Assembly (NCBI GenBank): GCA_000499405.2
Contig: HG738139.1
Location: 16,096,858 to 16,160,857 of the forward strand
From: Onchocerca volvulus
Taxonomy: Eukaryota; Nematoda; Chromadorea; Rhabditida; Onchocercidae
Length of the DNA: 64,000 nt
Reading direction: 5' to 3'
Shown: one piece after another, positions 12,400-25,400 of the stretch
How positions within the stretch are numbered: position 1 is the stretch's first letter
Layout of the letters: every line of letters begins with the position of its first letter
Made by a program: the position numbers and the translations under genes
Notes under the pieces: model-generated
Told to the model about the DNA's origin: nothing
Seen by the model: only the letters and a program-made list of their open reading frames with translations
Databases searched by the model: none

Positions 12400-15300
12400 A
12401 AAATATCTTGAGAATATTTTCATAGAAAAAGAGGACAGAATATATCGTAATAGTACGAATCATCTCAATGTGTTACAAGTTCACTTTATGTTAAATAAGC
12501 ATTCCAAGCATAGCTCCAATAAAACAGTAAATAAAACAAACGGATGTAAGATTACTGATATTGCGGAAGCCATCAGAGTAATCTGGATATTCAGTGCAGC
12601 GTGACGACAGATAATGCAATTGCACGCAGCAGCATAGCTGCATGCTGAAAAAAGCAAGAACATGAAAAAGAATTGATTTGATCCGATAGTGGCTTATCGA
12701 TTGAATCTGTTATTAGTATTGTTGTACTGGATATTTGGAACTCCCGAGATTTTCAGAACTTCGATAACAATGTCATGAATGCAAAAAATCAATAAAATTA
12801 ATAATCCGTGAATCAAATAGAATTCACGGAAGTGATCCGTTTGCATGGAGGGATAAACCAAGCACAGAAAAACGAGCATATGCTATTGCTATCGCCCATT
12901 ATTTAGACATTTCTAAGAAATTAAAAAAATCAGCTGAAATACTCAGCAACATACTAATCCGGAAACCATCGAACGATCCGGAAATCGAGATCAACAGAAT
13001 AAAAGAGCGATCCGGAAACTCAAATTAACAAGGAAACGAGCGAACTCGGAATGTATGGAACGCTATGTCAATGCGGCTTCGTTGCACTATTACAACCGCT
13101 CGTGTGTATGTATGTATGTGGGCATGTATATGTATGTGTGGGCGGTGTATGTGTGCGTAGGGGTGACCTCCGATAGAATGAGATGGGAAGAATGGTTTCT
13201 GTATGTGTAGATAATATATGTATGTAGTATGTGTGTGTAGGTGACGTACATATGTGTAGGTGATGTATGTGTGTGTAGGTGATGTATGTGTGGATGGACG
13301 ATATACACTAGGACAGGAGAAGGAAGGGGAATGAGTGATGTTTGTGCACTATTAAATATTCATTGCGATGTACTTTTTTCCTTATATTTGTGGGTGTGTA
13401 TGTGTGTAGACGTTGCGATGAAATAGACGTTGAATGACGACTGGTGACATGTATTGCTATCAATTCAATGGAGGGTAAGGGAGAAATGTCACGTAACACG
13501 TTTCGTATTACGTGCAAAATGAATATAATGTAACATCGATTGGAGCAATATTTGTTGAAGAGAGCATGCACTGCGCAGCATGCAGTTTGCATACCCTGCT
13601 GAAACTTGCATGAAAATATCAAAAAGGTGATTGATCGCAATGGTCAACTTAAGTTTGCAAGTAATGAAATGCCGTATGCAGCGAATTTCGTGAAGCATGC
13701 ATTGTTGATGCATTCTTTTGCATTCACATTACTGCGAATAAAAGATCAAACTTCTTCGATACATGAAGAACTATTATGTGTTAATAATCATAATTTGAGA
13801 TACTAATTATTTAATTAATAACCGTATGAGCTTGTAAAATTCAAAAGTTTGTTTCTGGCTAAAACAGTTGCAATATACGTATAATATAGTATTGATGTTC
13901 AATCTCCATTAATGCACGTAAATCACGTCACGTCAAATTGGTATTGTCTAATTCGGAAAGCTTTATTTACGGCAGTATAATACAATATACAAGCATTTAT
14001 ACGAAATATTGGAAGTATTTTTTAGCAGCAGAGAATAGAGCACGCCTGTATGACACAATTTTACACGACAATAAATTCAGGAGAAATTTTACATGAAATA
14101 ACGCCTCTCATACACGTTTTACGTATAAACAAACGCGATTCATCACGTTTAAACAAACAAACAGTACCATATTTATGAATCAGTTTACTGATAATATCTT
14201 GAGAATTGGCATTTTTTTTACCGGAAACCTAAGTGTGACTATATCCGGTATTTAATTTTAACTATTGAAGTAATTTAGTTTTACCAGTAAAAATAATCGA
14301 ATGAAAGATGCTGGATATCAGATGAAATTTAATGAATTTTTAGAAATTTCGCAAAATTTGCTGTTCTCTTAAAGATAAAATTATAATAAATACAAGGAAA
14401 AGATGATAAATATAGTAATGTTAAACGAGCAGTGTTGAATAGTATTATCATCGAAAGCTCTTCGTCGATTTTCATTTCTGCTAATTTATTCAATCTTTTC
14501 TACAGATAAAAAAGAAAAAGCGATTCCTAATAGATTTTGCTATTTAATTGATTTTTCAAAGATATTTTCCAATTTCTTACGAATATAAGGCTAATATAAC
14601 AATTATATCAGTTTGTAATTTTTTTATAATGCAGTATTTTTCATAAAAATTAATTTTTTACAATAATTGATAAGCAAGACAATCGAAAAAAAAATCAATT
14701 AACAAAACTAATTGTGGAAATATTATCATATTTCAATTCGAATACAGCCATATTTGTTGAGATCAAAATATTAGTGGCGAATTACAATATTTAATTATTA
14801 GTATTAGAAGTGATTATTTAAATATTGATGAGATCAAAATTACCATTGTTAATAAATTAATAAATTAAATTATTAATCTTCTAATTTTCAAAATTTCTCA
14901 ATGCAAATTGACAGAAAAAATAGAAAGATTCAAAAATGTGCACATTAATTTGGTTTCAGTTATTTTTCATCTAAATCATTAATATTCGAATGGTTTGATT
15001 TCGATTCTTTGTTAAAAATTGTGTTAATTAAATTTTGTTTCAATTTTCATCGTTTTCTTTCTTCATATTATAATTGTATGGTATAATTTTTTGTTAAGCA
15101 CCATAACTAAGCATATTGTAAAACTGAATTCGAGAAAGGATTAAGTTTCTTGTATGCTTTGAAACATCAATATTATCGATTAATAAAATTTAAAATGAAA
15201 TAAATATATTTGAGCATTTCAAATCGCACCAATTCTTCTTTGCATAAACGATAATCGAACATTGATTATTTACTTTTTTTCAGTTATTTCAATTTATTTT

Positions 15301-16359
15301 TGAAAAATAGTTTATTCCTTATCCGGATAATTTGCTAGTTAAAAATGATATTAGTCATTTTAAGCGAAATAGTTTTTCTCAGTTGAAAAAGTATTTAATT
15401 TATCATTTCATTCATCATCCAGAAAGTTTTCATTTGGAAATGATATCAATTATCACCGAATTTTTTCATATTTTTCGATTGATTTCTCCGTACTCAATTT
15501 TCAATGCGAATTAACATTTTCAGACTAAAGAAATATCTCATCAATATGCAATGAATTACAAAACAGAACAATATTAGAATAAGTTTTTTATCTTTGAAAC
15601 TAGATTTCTAATTATTCAAATTACTTTATAACAAAACAGCACCATTCCTATGTTTCGTGATATTGTCAACTTGTCAACTGAATGTAAGTCATAATTCCAG
15701 CAGTATCGTGAATCGGCTAATGGTTTCCTATGTATAGATGAAATTGATAATATTCATAAAATAATCTGAAACATATAAATATTCAAAATTATTCCGATAT
15801 GAAATGATAGTGAAACATGCAATCAAAAGATAATGAAAGCATGGCCAAAATTGATAAAATTTAAAGAAAATTAGAATTTCAGAATTTTTTCTCCGATATA
15901 AATCATAAGAGTGATAACGACAATTGTGCCAGAAATTTACAAATAAATTTAATATATGTATATAATCTTAATTATCAATAATATTTATAATCAAGCAAAA
16001 GAAATTAGGAAAAAATAACTGACAGAAAAAAAGAAAAACGAATAAGAATGAAAAATCGTTTCTAAAATCTATCAAAAATTAGGATATTTCGAAAAAATTC
16101 CTACATTTTAAGGCTTTCTTAATTCCAGATTACAATAACGTCAAAATAAAAAGTTACGAAAAAAGAAGAGAAAATTATTAAATTAAAAAAAAAAAAGAAA
16201 ATTATATTATCCCAAATGAATAACTCATTAAAATATTAGAAAATGATTTAAAAGAAAATTTTTTTCCAACAGTTAATTAAACTAGAAATATGTCTACAAC
16301 CCTGTTATGTGTTTTGTATATCCATCAATAAAATCTTACCACATTTATATAAAACATTA
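12400..16359. other. Interval between the MADF gene and cdka-1
   Basis: The upstream flank of the minus-strand MADF gene. It includes a region richer in G+C at 12,950-13,480 with the TG repeat, a cluster of GCATGC-type words at 13,560-13,710, and otherwise AT-rich DNA. I found no convincing exon. The promoter of the MADF gene presumably lies in the first kilobase. Confidence 0.5.
13085..13310 (+). repeat. TG-rich minisatellite
   Basis: Variants of TGTATGTG and a roughly 19-bp unit GTGTGTAGGTGATGTATGTG repeat several times, most regularly at 13,225-13,300. The His/Thr-rich open frame on the opposite strand is a by-product of the repeat. It lies about 0.7 kb upstream of the MADF gene start. 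Confidence 0.85.
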
Positions 16360-19300
16360 TTATTTTCCATCTAAAGCATAATGTTTTAATTCGGCAAATA
16401 CTTCGGTAAAATAAGTTGATGATGAATTGAGTCGTAACATATCCGCACTTCGTTCATTTACTATTTGTACACATCGATCCCAAAATCGATCACGATCCTA
16501 AAATAATTTTTTCATCAATGATCAAAAAAAAAAAAAAGAAAAAATTTCAAAAAATTTTTGCAAAAAAAAATTTTTTTTCTTTAAATAAAAAAAAGAGCGC
16601 ATAAAAATATATAATATTTGATGAAATTTTTTAAATTTTATTGAATACATAAATCATAAGAAATATCAAATATATAACGAAAAGAGAAGGAATTGTTATC
16701 TTACACTGCATTATATGTCAAATATCTTACATTGCATTATATGTCAAATTTTTTTATTCCGAAAAAATGACAAAAAAAAAGAATAGCAAAAAGAATAATG
16801 TCCCAAAAGAAATGGTATTTCTTCGCTTTTTTTCCTTTTTTATTTTTTATTTTATTTTCATTTCTATTTTTGAGTTTACTGAGCATTTGTCAAAGCATTT
16901 CCTCTGAGAGTACGAACACATTATCGTTGATGATGAATGCCTTTTTAAACATGCCTGTCGAATAAAAGCCAACTTGATGGTAAAAGCTTGTTTAAGAGCA
17001 TTTCCCTCTGGAGTTTAACTTACTTGCGTAATCATCAGTTTTCAATGATGTAAGTTAAATTCATTTGTTTTTTCTTTTTTCCCTGTTTTATTGGATTTTC
17101 ATCATTTTTTCCTGCTAGTAAATAAGACTAATTTTGAGAGTTTGTTCAAACAGTATTCATTAATTATTCAACTAATAGCTCAAACATTTCAATTAAAATA
17201 CTCAGCACGCACAATCCTTTTAAATATTTGATGATATTACCATTTTATGAATCTTTTTTACGACATCATCAGATGCATCATTTGTTGAAACATTATAAAT
17301 CAGACTTTAAAAGTATTGTAGCTATTGGTTTAGCAAATTTGAAAATGGATTGAATAATTTGAGAGTTGCAAAGTTGAAATCTTTCATTAGCTTCATATAT
17401 ATTTATCGTATATGAATGGTGATTATTTTGGACACAATATCTTGGGATGATTTGAAATTCGTAATCTATGTAATCCGATATCCTAGATATGAACATTCAA
17501 AATTTGAAGTTTACACAACCCAATATTTTACACTTTTCATTTGAAATCTGAATTCTAAGCAATCGAAAATAACTTGTAATTATTATATTTCGGTCAGTAT
17601 TTCGGAATTTTTCGTTGTTCACTTGTTTGTTTGAAACAATTAGAGGAGGGAAATGAAGGAAACAAATCAAACCTGTTCGATAAGAAACGGTTTCAACGGA
17701 TAAGAAATCTCATTGCCCATATAACTGTAACTTATATAAAGACAGGTAAGTACAACCGATTGCAATTCTTCCAGCGTTTTAATCGTTCCATCATTGCCAA
17801 CCATATTTTTCACCAACATATAGACAAAGACTAAATTTGCTGGATTAATAAATGCCACATCTTGCCAACCCTGAAACTATTCTGATATATCAATCAAATT
17901 TTATTCTCCATTCAATCAAATTTAATTATCTCAATTTAAACAAAAATTTCATTTTCTTCTATCCGATAAAATTTAATTAACAATATGATTATTACACTTT
18001 TTGCATTCTTTTAATAGCTATTAACAAACCGATTACTATGCTACTTTCATACGTATTATAGTTTATTTGAATTGAAGTTTAACAATTAAATTTTGCAACA
18101 TTAAATAATTAATTAAAAAGACCTGTAGCAAAAGTGCCCTATCAACAGTCCTAAGCCAAATGACAAGTTGAGCAGGTTCGAAATGTCGAATATTGCATTG
18201 TTTTGATATATATTGTCCAAGGCCACGGAGTAATTCTGATGTAGATGCCTGGATTATTGTCCTCCTCTTTACAGTATCACCCGGCACTGATACTGTAAGC
18301 AGAAAAGCCTTACTGTATTAGTTTAGTAAAAAAGATACATTGTGATAGGAATCGATAAATATTACGACAATAAACGTTGATAATCATACACCTATAATTA
18401 GAATTTATGTGTTGGTCAATTTTTCATTAATAATTGCTTTTTTTTTTCATTGATATATTATTTCTATATTTTTAAGTCAAATATTTGCCAATCAGTAGTT
18501 TCATTCAACATACAAAGTGATAAAATAATGAAAAAGAAAAAAAGAATGTATATATTAAAGATATATCAATGTTTTCGGTAAACAATTCAAAAAATAAGCA
18601 ATCATAATAATAATTAGTTGATTGTAGTTTTCCATCAATATTTACAAACGTATTATGCCTATTTATGAAGAATAACCATGATTTATGACTAATATAAAGA
18701 AGAACCATTATTATGATTACTATAAAGGACGGTTATTACAATGATTACAATAACATGTTTATTTTACCTTTTGCAGAAGAATTTGTGGAAATTTTCTTGT
18801 TAGATTTAGAATTTTGTTTCTCATTCGTCGATTCAGCACTTTTCGTAGCAATCGCAGAATTGTCATTATTTACCGCAGAACTACTACCAAACGGTTGTTT
18901 TTGAGCACGATGTGTTGGTGACAATGGTGTCTTTGCTTGAGGACCAATAGGGCTGATTAAATTATTATTAACGAAATCCTAAAAGACAATGTAAATTTTC
19001 ATTAAAATTGCATAATTTGAGCATTTGATTTGTTTTAATATAGGTTTATAATATAAACTATTGGACTTTTTGACAATTTATTATTGAAGTTTTGGAAAGT
19101 TTTAATTTATCGAGATATTTTCATCTTAATATACAAAATCCGCAAGTATAAGTAACATTAGATAATTCGATGGAAAGATTTGAATATAAATTGAAAAAAA
19201 TTTGAATATTGCAGTGGTATGAAAATTTGAAAAAAGGAAATGAAATACTTTGCGGATAATTAGACTGATAAATTGATTACAAAAAGATAAAATCGAAATC

Positions 19301-22300
19301 TGCGGTTTTAATCGGTGATTTGCACATCACGAAAAATTTGTCGAGAAATACAAATCACAGAGATACTTAAAAAAGAAAAAAAAAAAAGAAATGCTAGACT
19401 AGATTGGAAAGAATCATCAAGAAATGTGCATACTTTTCGATTGCTTAACAGCGAAAGGAAAAGTTAATTTAAATCGAAATGACTGACTAAAAATTTCATC
19501 TAAATCAGAAGTAATAAACAAAATGAAGGAAAATGTTGCAAGTAGTGACAGATGAAGTGAATACTAGTTATTGGATGAATGAACTGATTAAGCGGGGAGA
19601 AGCAATTGATTTAACAAAAATCACTGTCCAGTTACTGCAAATTTTCATGTTGTAATAATCGTTTAATGAATTTCATTTCATCCATTTGACGTAAATTTTT
19701 TGGTAGACAATTTGAATTCCATAATAATTACACTATGAAAATTATGATTTTTGTTCGGCATTTCTGCTAACTTGTGAATATATTCTATACTTATTTCACG
19801 CACATTTGATTTTTAGGCGTACGTCACGCAAAGTTTCTACGCTTAAGCTAAATATATCGCATCATTTAAATAAGCATTAATGCTACTTACAATAAAATCA
19901 ATGTTTAACATTAAGACGCAATTTTGAATAAAAACAAAAAAAGCTAATTACAGATATGTTTAGCAATTCGCAATCCATTTGATATTAAAAAAATGATTTC
20001 TGACTTATAGGATAAATGAAATAATATTTAAATCAACTTGCTTATATGTAAATCAAAAATTGTTAATTGAGACATAGTCGAATATTTTGAAATTTTTCAT
20101 AATTGATTATTAATCCATTAAATCTTATTTATCAATATTTCGTGATGATTTTAATGTTAAAAAACACAAGTGATTTTATAACATGTGACAAATAATATTA
20201 GAATGCTCTGTAATTTGAGAAGATAATTGTCAAGTTTCAAAGAATTCCAATAATCCCAAATGTTTTCTTCCAGATAGGAATAAAGTTCAATAATGAGGCT
20301 TATGATGATTCACTTTTTTTTTACGAGGCTAAATTAATTTTAGAATTGGAAGTTGATCTCTAAATAAATCAACAAATTAGTAGCGACTTTTATTTGATTT
20401 TAAAGAAGGAAAAAAAAATGAAATATTTAAGCAAACAAAAAATAGGATTTGATAGGATGATTCGGTGAGTTATGATGGTACCAAACAGCGTTTACTGTTT
20501 TTAATTATTTGTAAAATGATTTTAATTTCTGATTTTCATTTCATTCCCTCATAATAAATATTCCAATTTCTATGCAAGTTTTAATTATCAAAGTTAAATT
20601 TTGAATAAAAATTTCTGCGAAATTGAATCAAATAAAAAAATGCTTTCAGATGAAAATGTATAGAATATGGAAGAAATCAATAAAAATATTTTGAAACATG
20701 ACATTAGTTAAAATGAAAAAAATTACATTCCATTTAGAAATTTATTGATTCTCAATTTAACATATGTATTAAATGTTGGTAGTTCATTTTGATTTCATTT
20801 CACATATTTTCGCATAACAAATATTCAAATTTTTGTAATTAATATGAATCATTTTATTTAAAATTCAACGACATGTAATGAAATGGTCTGAAATTGTCTG
20901 ACAATTCTTAATATCATTTTCCTCAAAAAAGTACTGTAATGGAATAATTTTGGCCAAAAAAAAATGAAGATCTTGGAAAGGAAACATTGATGGCTAGTTT
21001 TGTATGGATGTTTAAAATAAGAAGAGTTGAGGATTTAAAAAAAGTGATTCAAATGGAATTTAGTAAATCAAATTTAGTGTAATATAGAAATTGTTCAGAT
21101 ATATTTCATTATTTATATTAATATTACACAATATAGAGCAATTTCTAACTTTTCGGAAACATTATTGTTATCTAATCGATCTTTCAGAATTTTACTAAAA
21201 TTAAGTTTTAAAGTGCGATTTATTAAAATTACTTCAAGTTTTTTATTAATTTTGAATCTGGTGAATTTGCATTTTTTATTTTCATTTGAAATATCGTTAC
21301 ATCATTTTAATACAACTGTTCAGATATTGTAGTTTTTACGTTGTCTTCTGATATATAAAAGTCTTTTGTTAAAAAGATTTAATTTAAACTTTTCAAATAG
21401 TGAATAAATAAAATTAGCCATTCGATTTTACATTTCTTTATTGATCTCGGAAAAATTATTTTAATAAACATCAGACAGTGCGATACGAAAAAAAAAAGCA
21501 AAAATTTGAAATTAGTTAAAATGATGAAATTCTGTTGTTTCACAGAGTTTTTCAGTTTTATTTCAAGCTGTCGAAATTTTAAGCCATTTGAAAGATAATT
21601 TTATTAATAAAAGTTAAAAAAGATAAACAAGAATTTGTAATTAACCTGTTTACTAAGTTTTAATTCTCGTTTTATTTCATTCCGTATACTGTAATAGTTG
21701 GGTATAATAGTTGTCGTATCAACGAAAATTAATGAATTGTGTCGATTCTTTGTTCGATTCGTTGCCACAGGTTCATACTTCTTATAATTTTGATTGCTGT
21801 CTAAGGTCACGGCTAATTGATTGTATGGAAGGTCATGGGAACTTTTGTCTGTTTGATTTGTAGCCAATAATAGCATGGAATCGGTGGAACGTGAGGTTAC
21901 CGTTATAACACGCTGCTTTTGCGCTTGAGCTTGCATTTGAAGCTGAAATTGAAATTTTTTAAATTAATTAAACTAGAAATATTATTATATTAATTATTGC
22001 AGAATTTTATTTTATAGTTTTTGATAAATTCTTAGTGATTTCTCGTGGGACAAATATATCATATCATATCTGGCGAAATCATTATCATATCAAAATAAAT
22101 TATGAACTAAATCATGAAAAGCAAAGTTCAAGACAAACTTTTGGTGTCGAGTATACTATTTTGACTATTTCGTTCCTTTCAAAGACGCCAAATTAAATTT
22201 ATTTTTAAATAGATTACTTGCTAATATATATGCGGATAAACTCTTCATTAATTAACTAATACATGGACAAAATTTTGCACATCGCTAAACTATTCGAATA

Positions 22301-25300
22301 GAAAGACTGCAATCATTAGTTTATAGAAAATTTTGCTGATGATTAAATGAATACAAAAGTGGTCAGATTGCATCAGTTTATATTCTTCCATTTGGCTGCT
22401 CTTTCCTATTGGTAAAATGAAAAATTGGACTTGAAAAATTTGAAAAAACGAGCCTAGAAATAAGCATATAATAAGAAATTTTTTCAAGCAAATTGAGTTT
22501 TATAATAAGCCCAGCATTGAATTTTGACAGTGCTTCCAAAACATGAAAAATAAGACTGGAACGAATGAAAAATGGGAAAAACAAAAATGATACAAAAATT
22601 CGATAACAGACTAAAAAGCAAAAATACATCCATTTCGATTTCCAATCGATGCTTTAAAGGATGAAGAATTAAGAGGAAGGAATTTTTCAAATAAAAAAAC
22701 AAGAAAAAAACTTGCAAGTGGTCAATTTTTCCTGAGATGTCCCTCGGCACACTCATACACTTTATTTCTATAATTAAATTGTGGCCCACAAACCATTGGA
22801 CTAAGCCTTTGAGATATAACTTACTTCAATATAAAGAGAAAAAAGCAAAAGCGATGGAAGTGAAATTTGGATGATAGAAGTATCATAGCAGCAGTGATGA
22901 AAATGTGTAATTGAATTGTTTTAAAAACGAACTTTTTCTGAATTATCTCTCTTTCAAGCTTATGCGAAAGGAAAAAAGAAAACAATGAAAAGAGCAACAA
23001 AATTGATAATGCATGCAAGTGTAATTTACAATTCAAATCATTAAATTTTCATAAGAAAAGAAGAAATTCGAAACGAAAACAGAAGTATTAAACAATAAAT
23101 TTATATCTAAATTTCTCCCTCTTTCTCTCTACTCTCTTCTCTTTTGTTTTTATTAAATGAAAATAAGGCATTTTTCCAATTATTTATCAATCATTATTTT
23201 GAAAAAAAAAAAAAGAAAAAAACAGTTTTACTCCAATTTGAATAAATTTTATTTCGTATGAAGCAAAATTTTATATGAATGTATTGGATGAAAAAAAAAA
23301 AGATTGAAATAGTCATTTATCAACTTCGAAATATTAATTGAAACATAATTGAAATTCTTCTACAAATAATAATTTTGAGTAATGCAATATAGCTAACATT
23401 TTATGATGATCAATCATCACTGATTAATCAATGGATTAATCAGTGATGAAATCAATTTTATAAAAGAAAAAATACCAAATCTTATGGATGATTAAATATT
23501 AAAAGGATGTGGATGTCACCAATAATTATCTTTAATGGCGAAAACTAAGCGATAATTTTAGAATAAAATAATGTAATCCAAAAAATGAGTAGGGAAATTA
23601 CTTATGTAATCTTTTCTTACATCATATTCCTAATGATTAATTATGTCTAATTAATTTATTCCATTATGGTAAAGAACTTTTTTTTCTTTTATCTTCCAGT
23701 TTTCAATTTTTGAGGAATTTTCTCTTTTATTTTGTCAAATTAATTTGAAAATTATTAGAATAGAATAATTATTATTATAGTACAAGATATCACAAATTAA
23801 AAGAAAAAAGAAAAGAAAATTATAATAGAAGATTTATATCGTTTCAAGTATTATTTGAATTATTTGTGAAATAAATAAAATGAATTCGAGAAAAGGCAAC
23901 AACACTTCTAAAATGATTGGGAATGAGCCTTGGAAATGGATGTTGAAATGGACCCATTCATCCATTAATTAGCTTTGGCTTTTTTCTTTCCATCTGAAAA
24001 TGAGATAAAATGGGAGGATAGCAGGGGAGACAGGGGAGACCCGGGGGAGAGGTCCGGGGGAAAAAACCAAGCATGTCTAAACACGCACATCTAAACGGAA
24101 TATATTCACATGCATGCAACCACTCAAATAACTTTTTCAACATGATCACCGAACTTCTATCATCTAGGCTTGGCCCATTGGCTCATTTTACATTTTTTAA
24201 ATCTTTCTTCTTTCATTAGGCTCCTTTTATTTTCTAGACACTGTCCAGAAATGCAGACAACACTCATTCAATCTATTTCTTTCTTTTTTTTCCCCCTTTT
24301 TTCCAAACAATTTTCAATTATTCAAAAGGAAGGAATGGATACAAAAAATGAGAAAAGATAAATTTTAGAAAAGAAGCCAAGAAAAGGAAGGAAATTACTG
24401 ACATAAAAATATAATGAATTAGAAAATTGTTGCATTAGAAATGACTATGTTATTAATTTCACTGTTATTTTCTGAAATTTAACCTTTTTAAAAATTCATC
24501 AAAAATCATTATTGAACACACATTCTTTCATTGATTTATATGGCAACATTTCGTGAAATTGCTTTTTTTTAATTCTACAAAAATGTTTTATTTATCTATT
24601 ATTTCAATCTATTTATTTTTCATTTCAGTGTGTTATCAGTACTAGTTAGACTATTGGTAATTTATCTTTCAAATTTGCTTCTATTTATTTATTTATTTCT
24701 TATTAAACATATTAAATTAAGCAATTCAAATGAGCAAATATTTCTTTTCAACTTAACAACACATACATTTCATAAAATAAATGTATTAGTTTATTCAGCA
24801 ATAAAGTGATATTACAAAAAAAAATAATTGGAATAATTTGTCTGAAATTGGAAAAAAAAAAGAAAATTGGCTAGGGAAGTAAAATAAAATTGATCGAAAT
24901 TATGCGAATTCTACATTCCACAAAATGTATAGCATGGGATGAGTACATCTGGCTTGTTGAAGTTAAAACTTTCAGCTGGCAAGGAAAGAAAAATTTGCCA
25001 CTTTATTTTATTCTAACTTTTTTAGATATGTCAATGAACAGTCGCAAAACTATTCTCGAAATGGTGAAAATAATGTTTTTCGGGCTGTGCTTGAAAGTGC
25101 AAGAATTTTGGTTCAAACGTCATAAAATTTATCGTCCAAAAATTTTAGTGAATAAAAAAAGTTTTGAAATTTTGAAAAAAGAGAGAAAAGAAAAAAGCAA
25201 ACTTGCTGCGCGGCCTTCTTTGACCAATTCCATCCTGCTGCAAATACCGATTGCTTCTTGGCTTGTATTGTTGTCAAGGTGTGATGCTGGAAAATTGGTG

Positions 25301-25382
25301 GAGCATCTGGTGATACGAATAGATGATTCGAGACGCTAGTTGGCGGTCGATGAGGTATAGGCGATGTTAAGGATGCACCCAT
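16360..25382 (-). CDS. cdka-1: CDK5 activator (p35/CDK5R1 type; cdka-1 orthologue), 6 exons, 397 aa
   Basis: Minus-strand exons: 25382-25203, 21942-21646, 18978-18768, 18292-18123, 17870-17673, 16497-16360 (1194 nt, all phases match). The C-terminal activator domain, residues about 242-392, is unmistakable: [17 protein letters not shown], then [52 protein letters not shown], then [10 protein letters not shown] and [10 protein letters not shown]. This fold binds and activates the kinase CDK5 without T-loop phosphorylation. In animals the pair acts mainly in neurons, in cytoskeletal and axonal-transport control. The protein starts MGASLTSP, so Gly2 is a probable N-myristoylation site, as in vertebrate p35, which favours this ATG. 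Residues about 60-230 are low-complexity Gln/Ser/Asn-rich sequence that I cannot align with confidence to vertebrate p35. Family identity is near certain; the exact 5' exon structure is slightly less so. Two introns are unusually long (about 3.26 and 2.67 kb). Confidence 0.95.
23415..23448. repeat. Perfect 15-bp hairpin in cdka-1 intron 1
   Basis: CATCACTGATTAATC, loop AATG, then GATTAATCAGTGATG. The contained TAATC words are homeodomain-like core sites, but this is only suggestive. Confidence 0.7.
24012..24060 (+). other. G-tract cluster with G-quadruplex potential in cdka-1 intron 1
   Basis: Runs of G of lengths 3, 4, 4, 5 and 5 lie at 24012, 24024, 24033, 24043 and 24056, separated by loops of 5-9 bases. 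In this AT-rich window it is the only such cluster that I noticed. It is on the template strand of cdka-1 (transcribed as minus), within the 3.3-kb first intron. Confidence 0.65.
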
Positions 25383-25400
25383 CTAGTATTTAAATTCCAG
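25383..25400 (-). promoter_or_regulatory. Splice acceptor abutting the cdka-1 start codon
   Basis: The minus strand reads AATACTAG directly followed by ATGGGTGC. An AG touching the ATG fits either spliced-leader addition with a zero-length 5' UTR, or a cis-spliced leader exon further upstream. The pyrimidine tract is weak. Confidence 0.4.

Noticed and set aside
11727..12604. Plus-strand open frames across the MADF gene
   Set aside because: Antisense shadows of MADF exons 1-3, which have matching phases and splice sites on the minus strand.
13090..13308. His/Thr/Tyr-rich open frame
   Set aside because: Translation of the TG minisatellite.
24890..25339. 149-codon plus-strand open frame
   Set aside because: Overlaps cdka-1 exon 1 in antisense; the minus-strand exon has the myristoylation start and the phase-matched donor. 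The rest has no recognisable domain.
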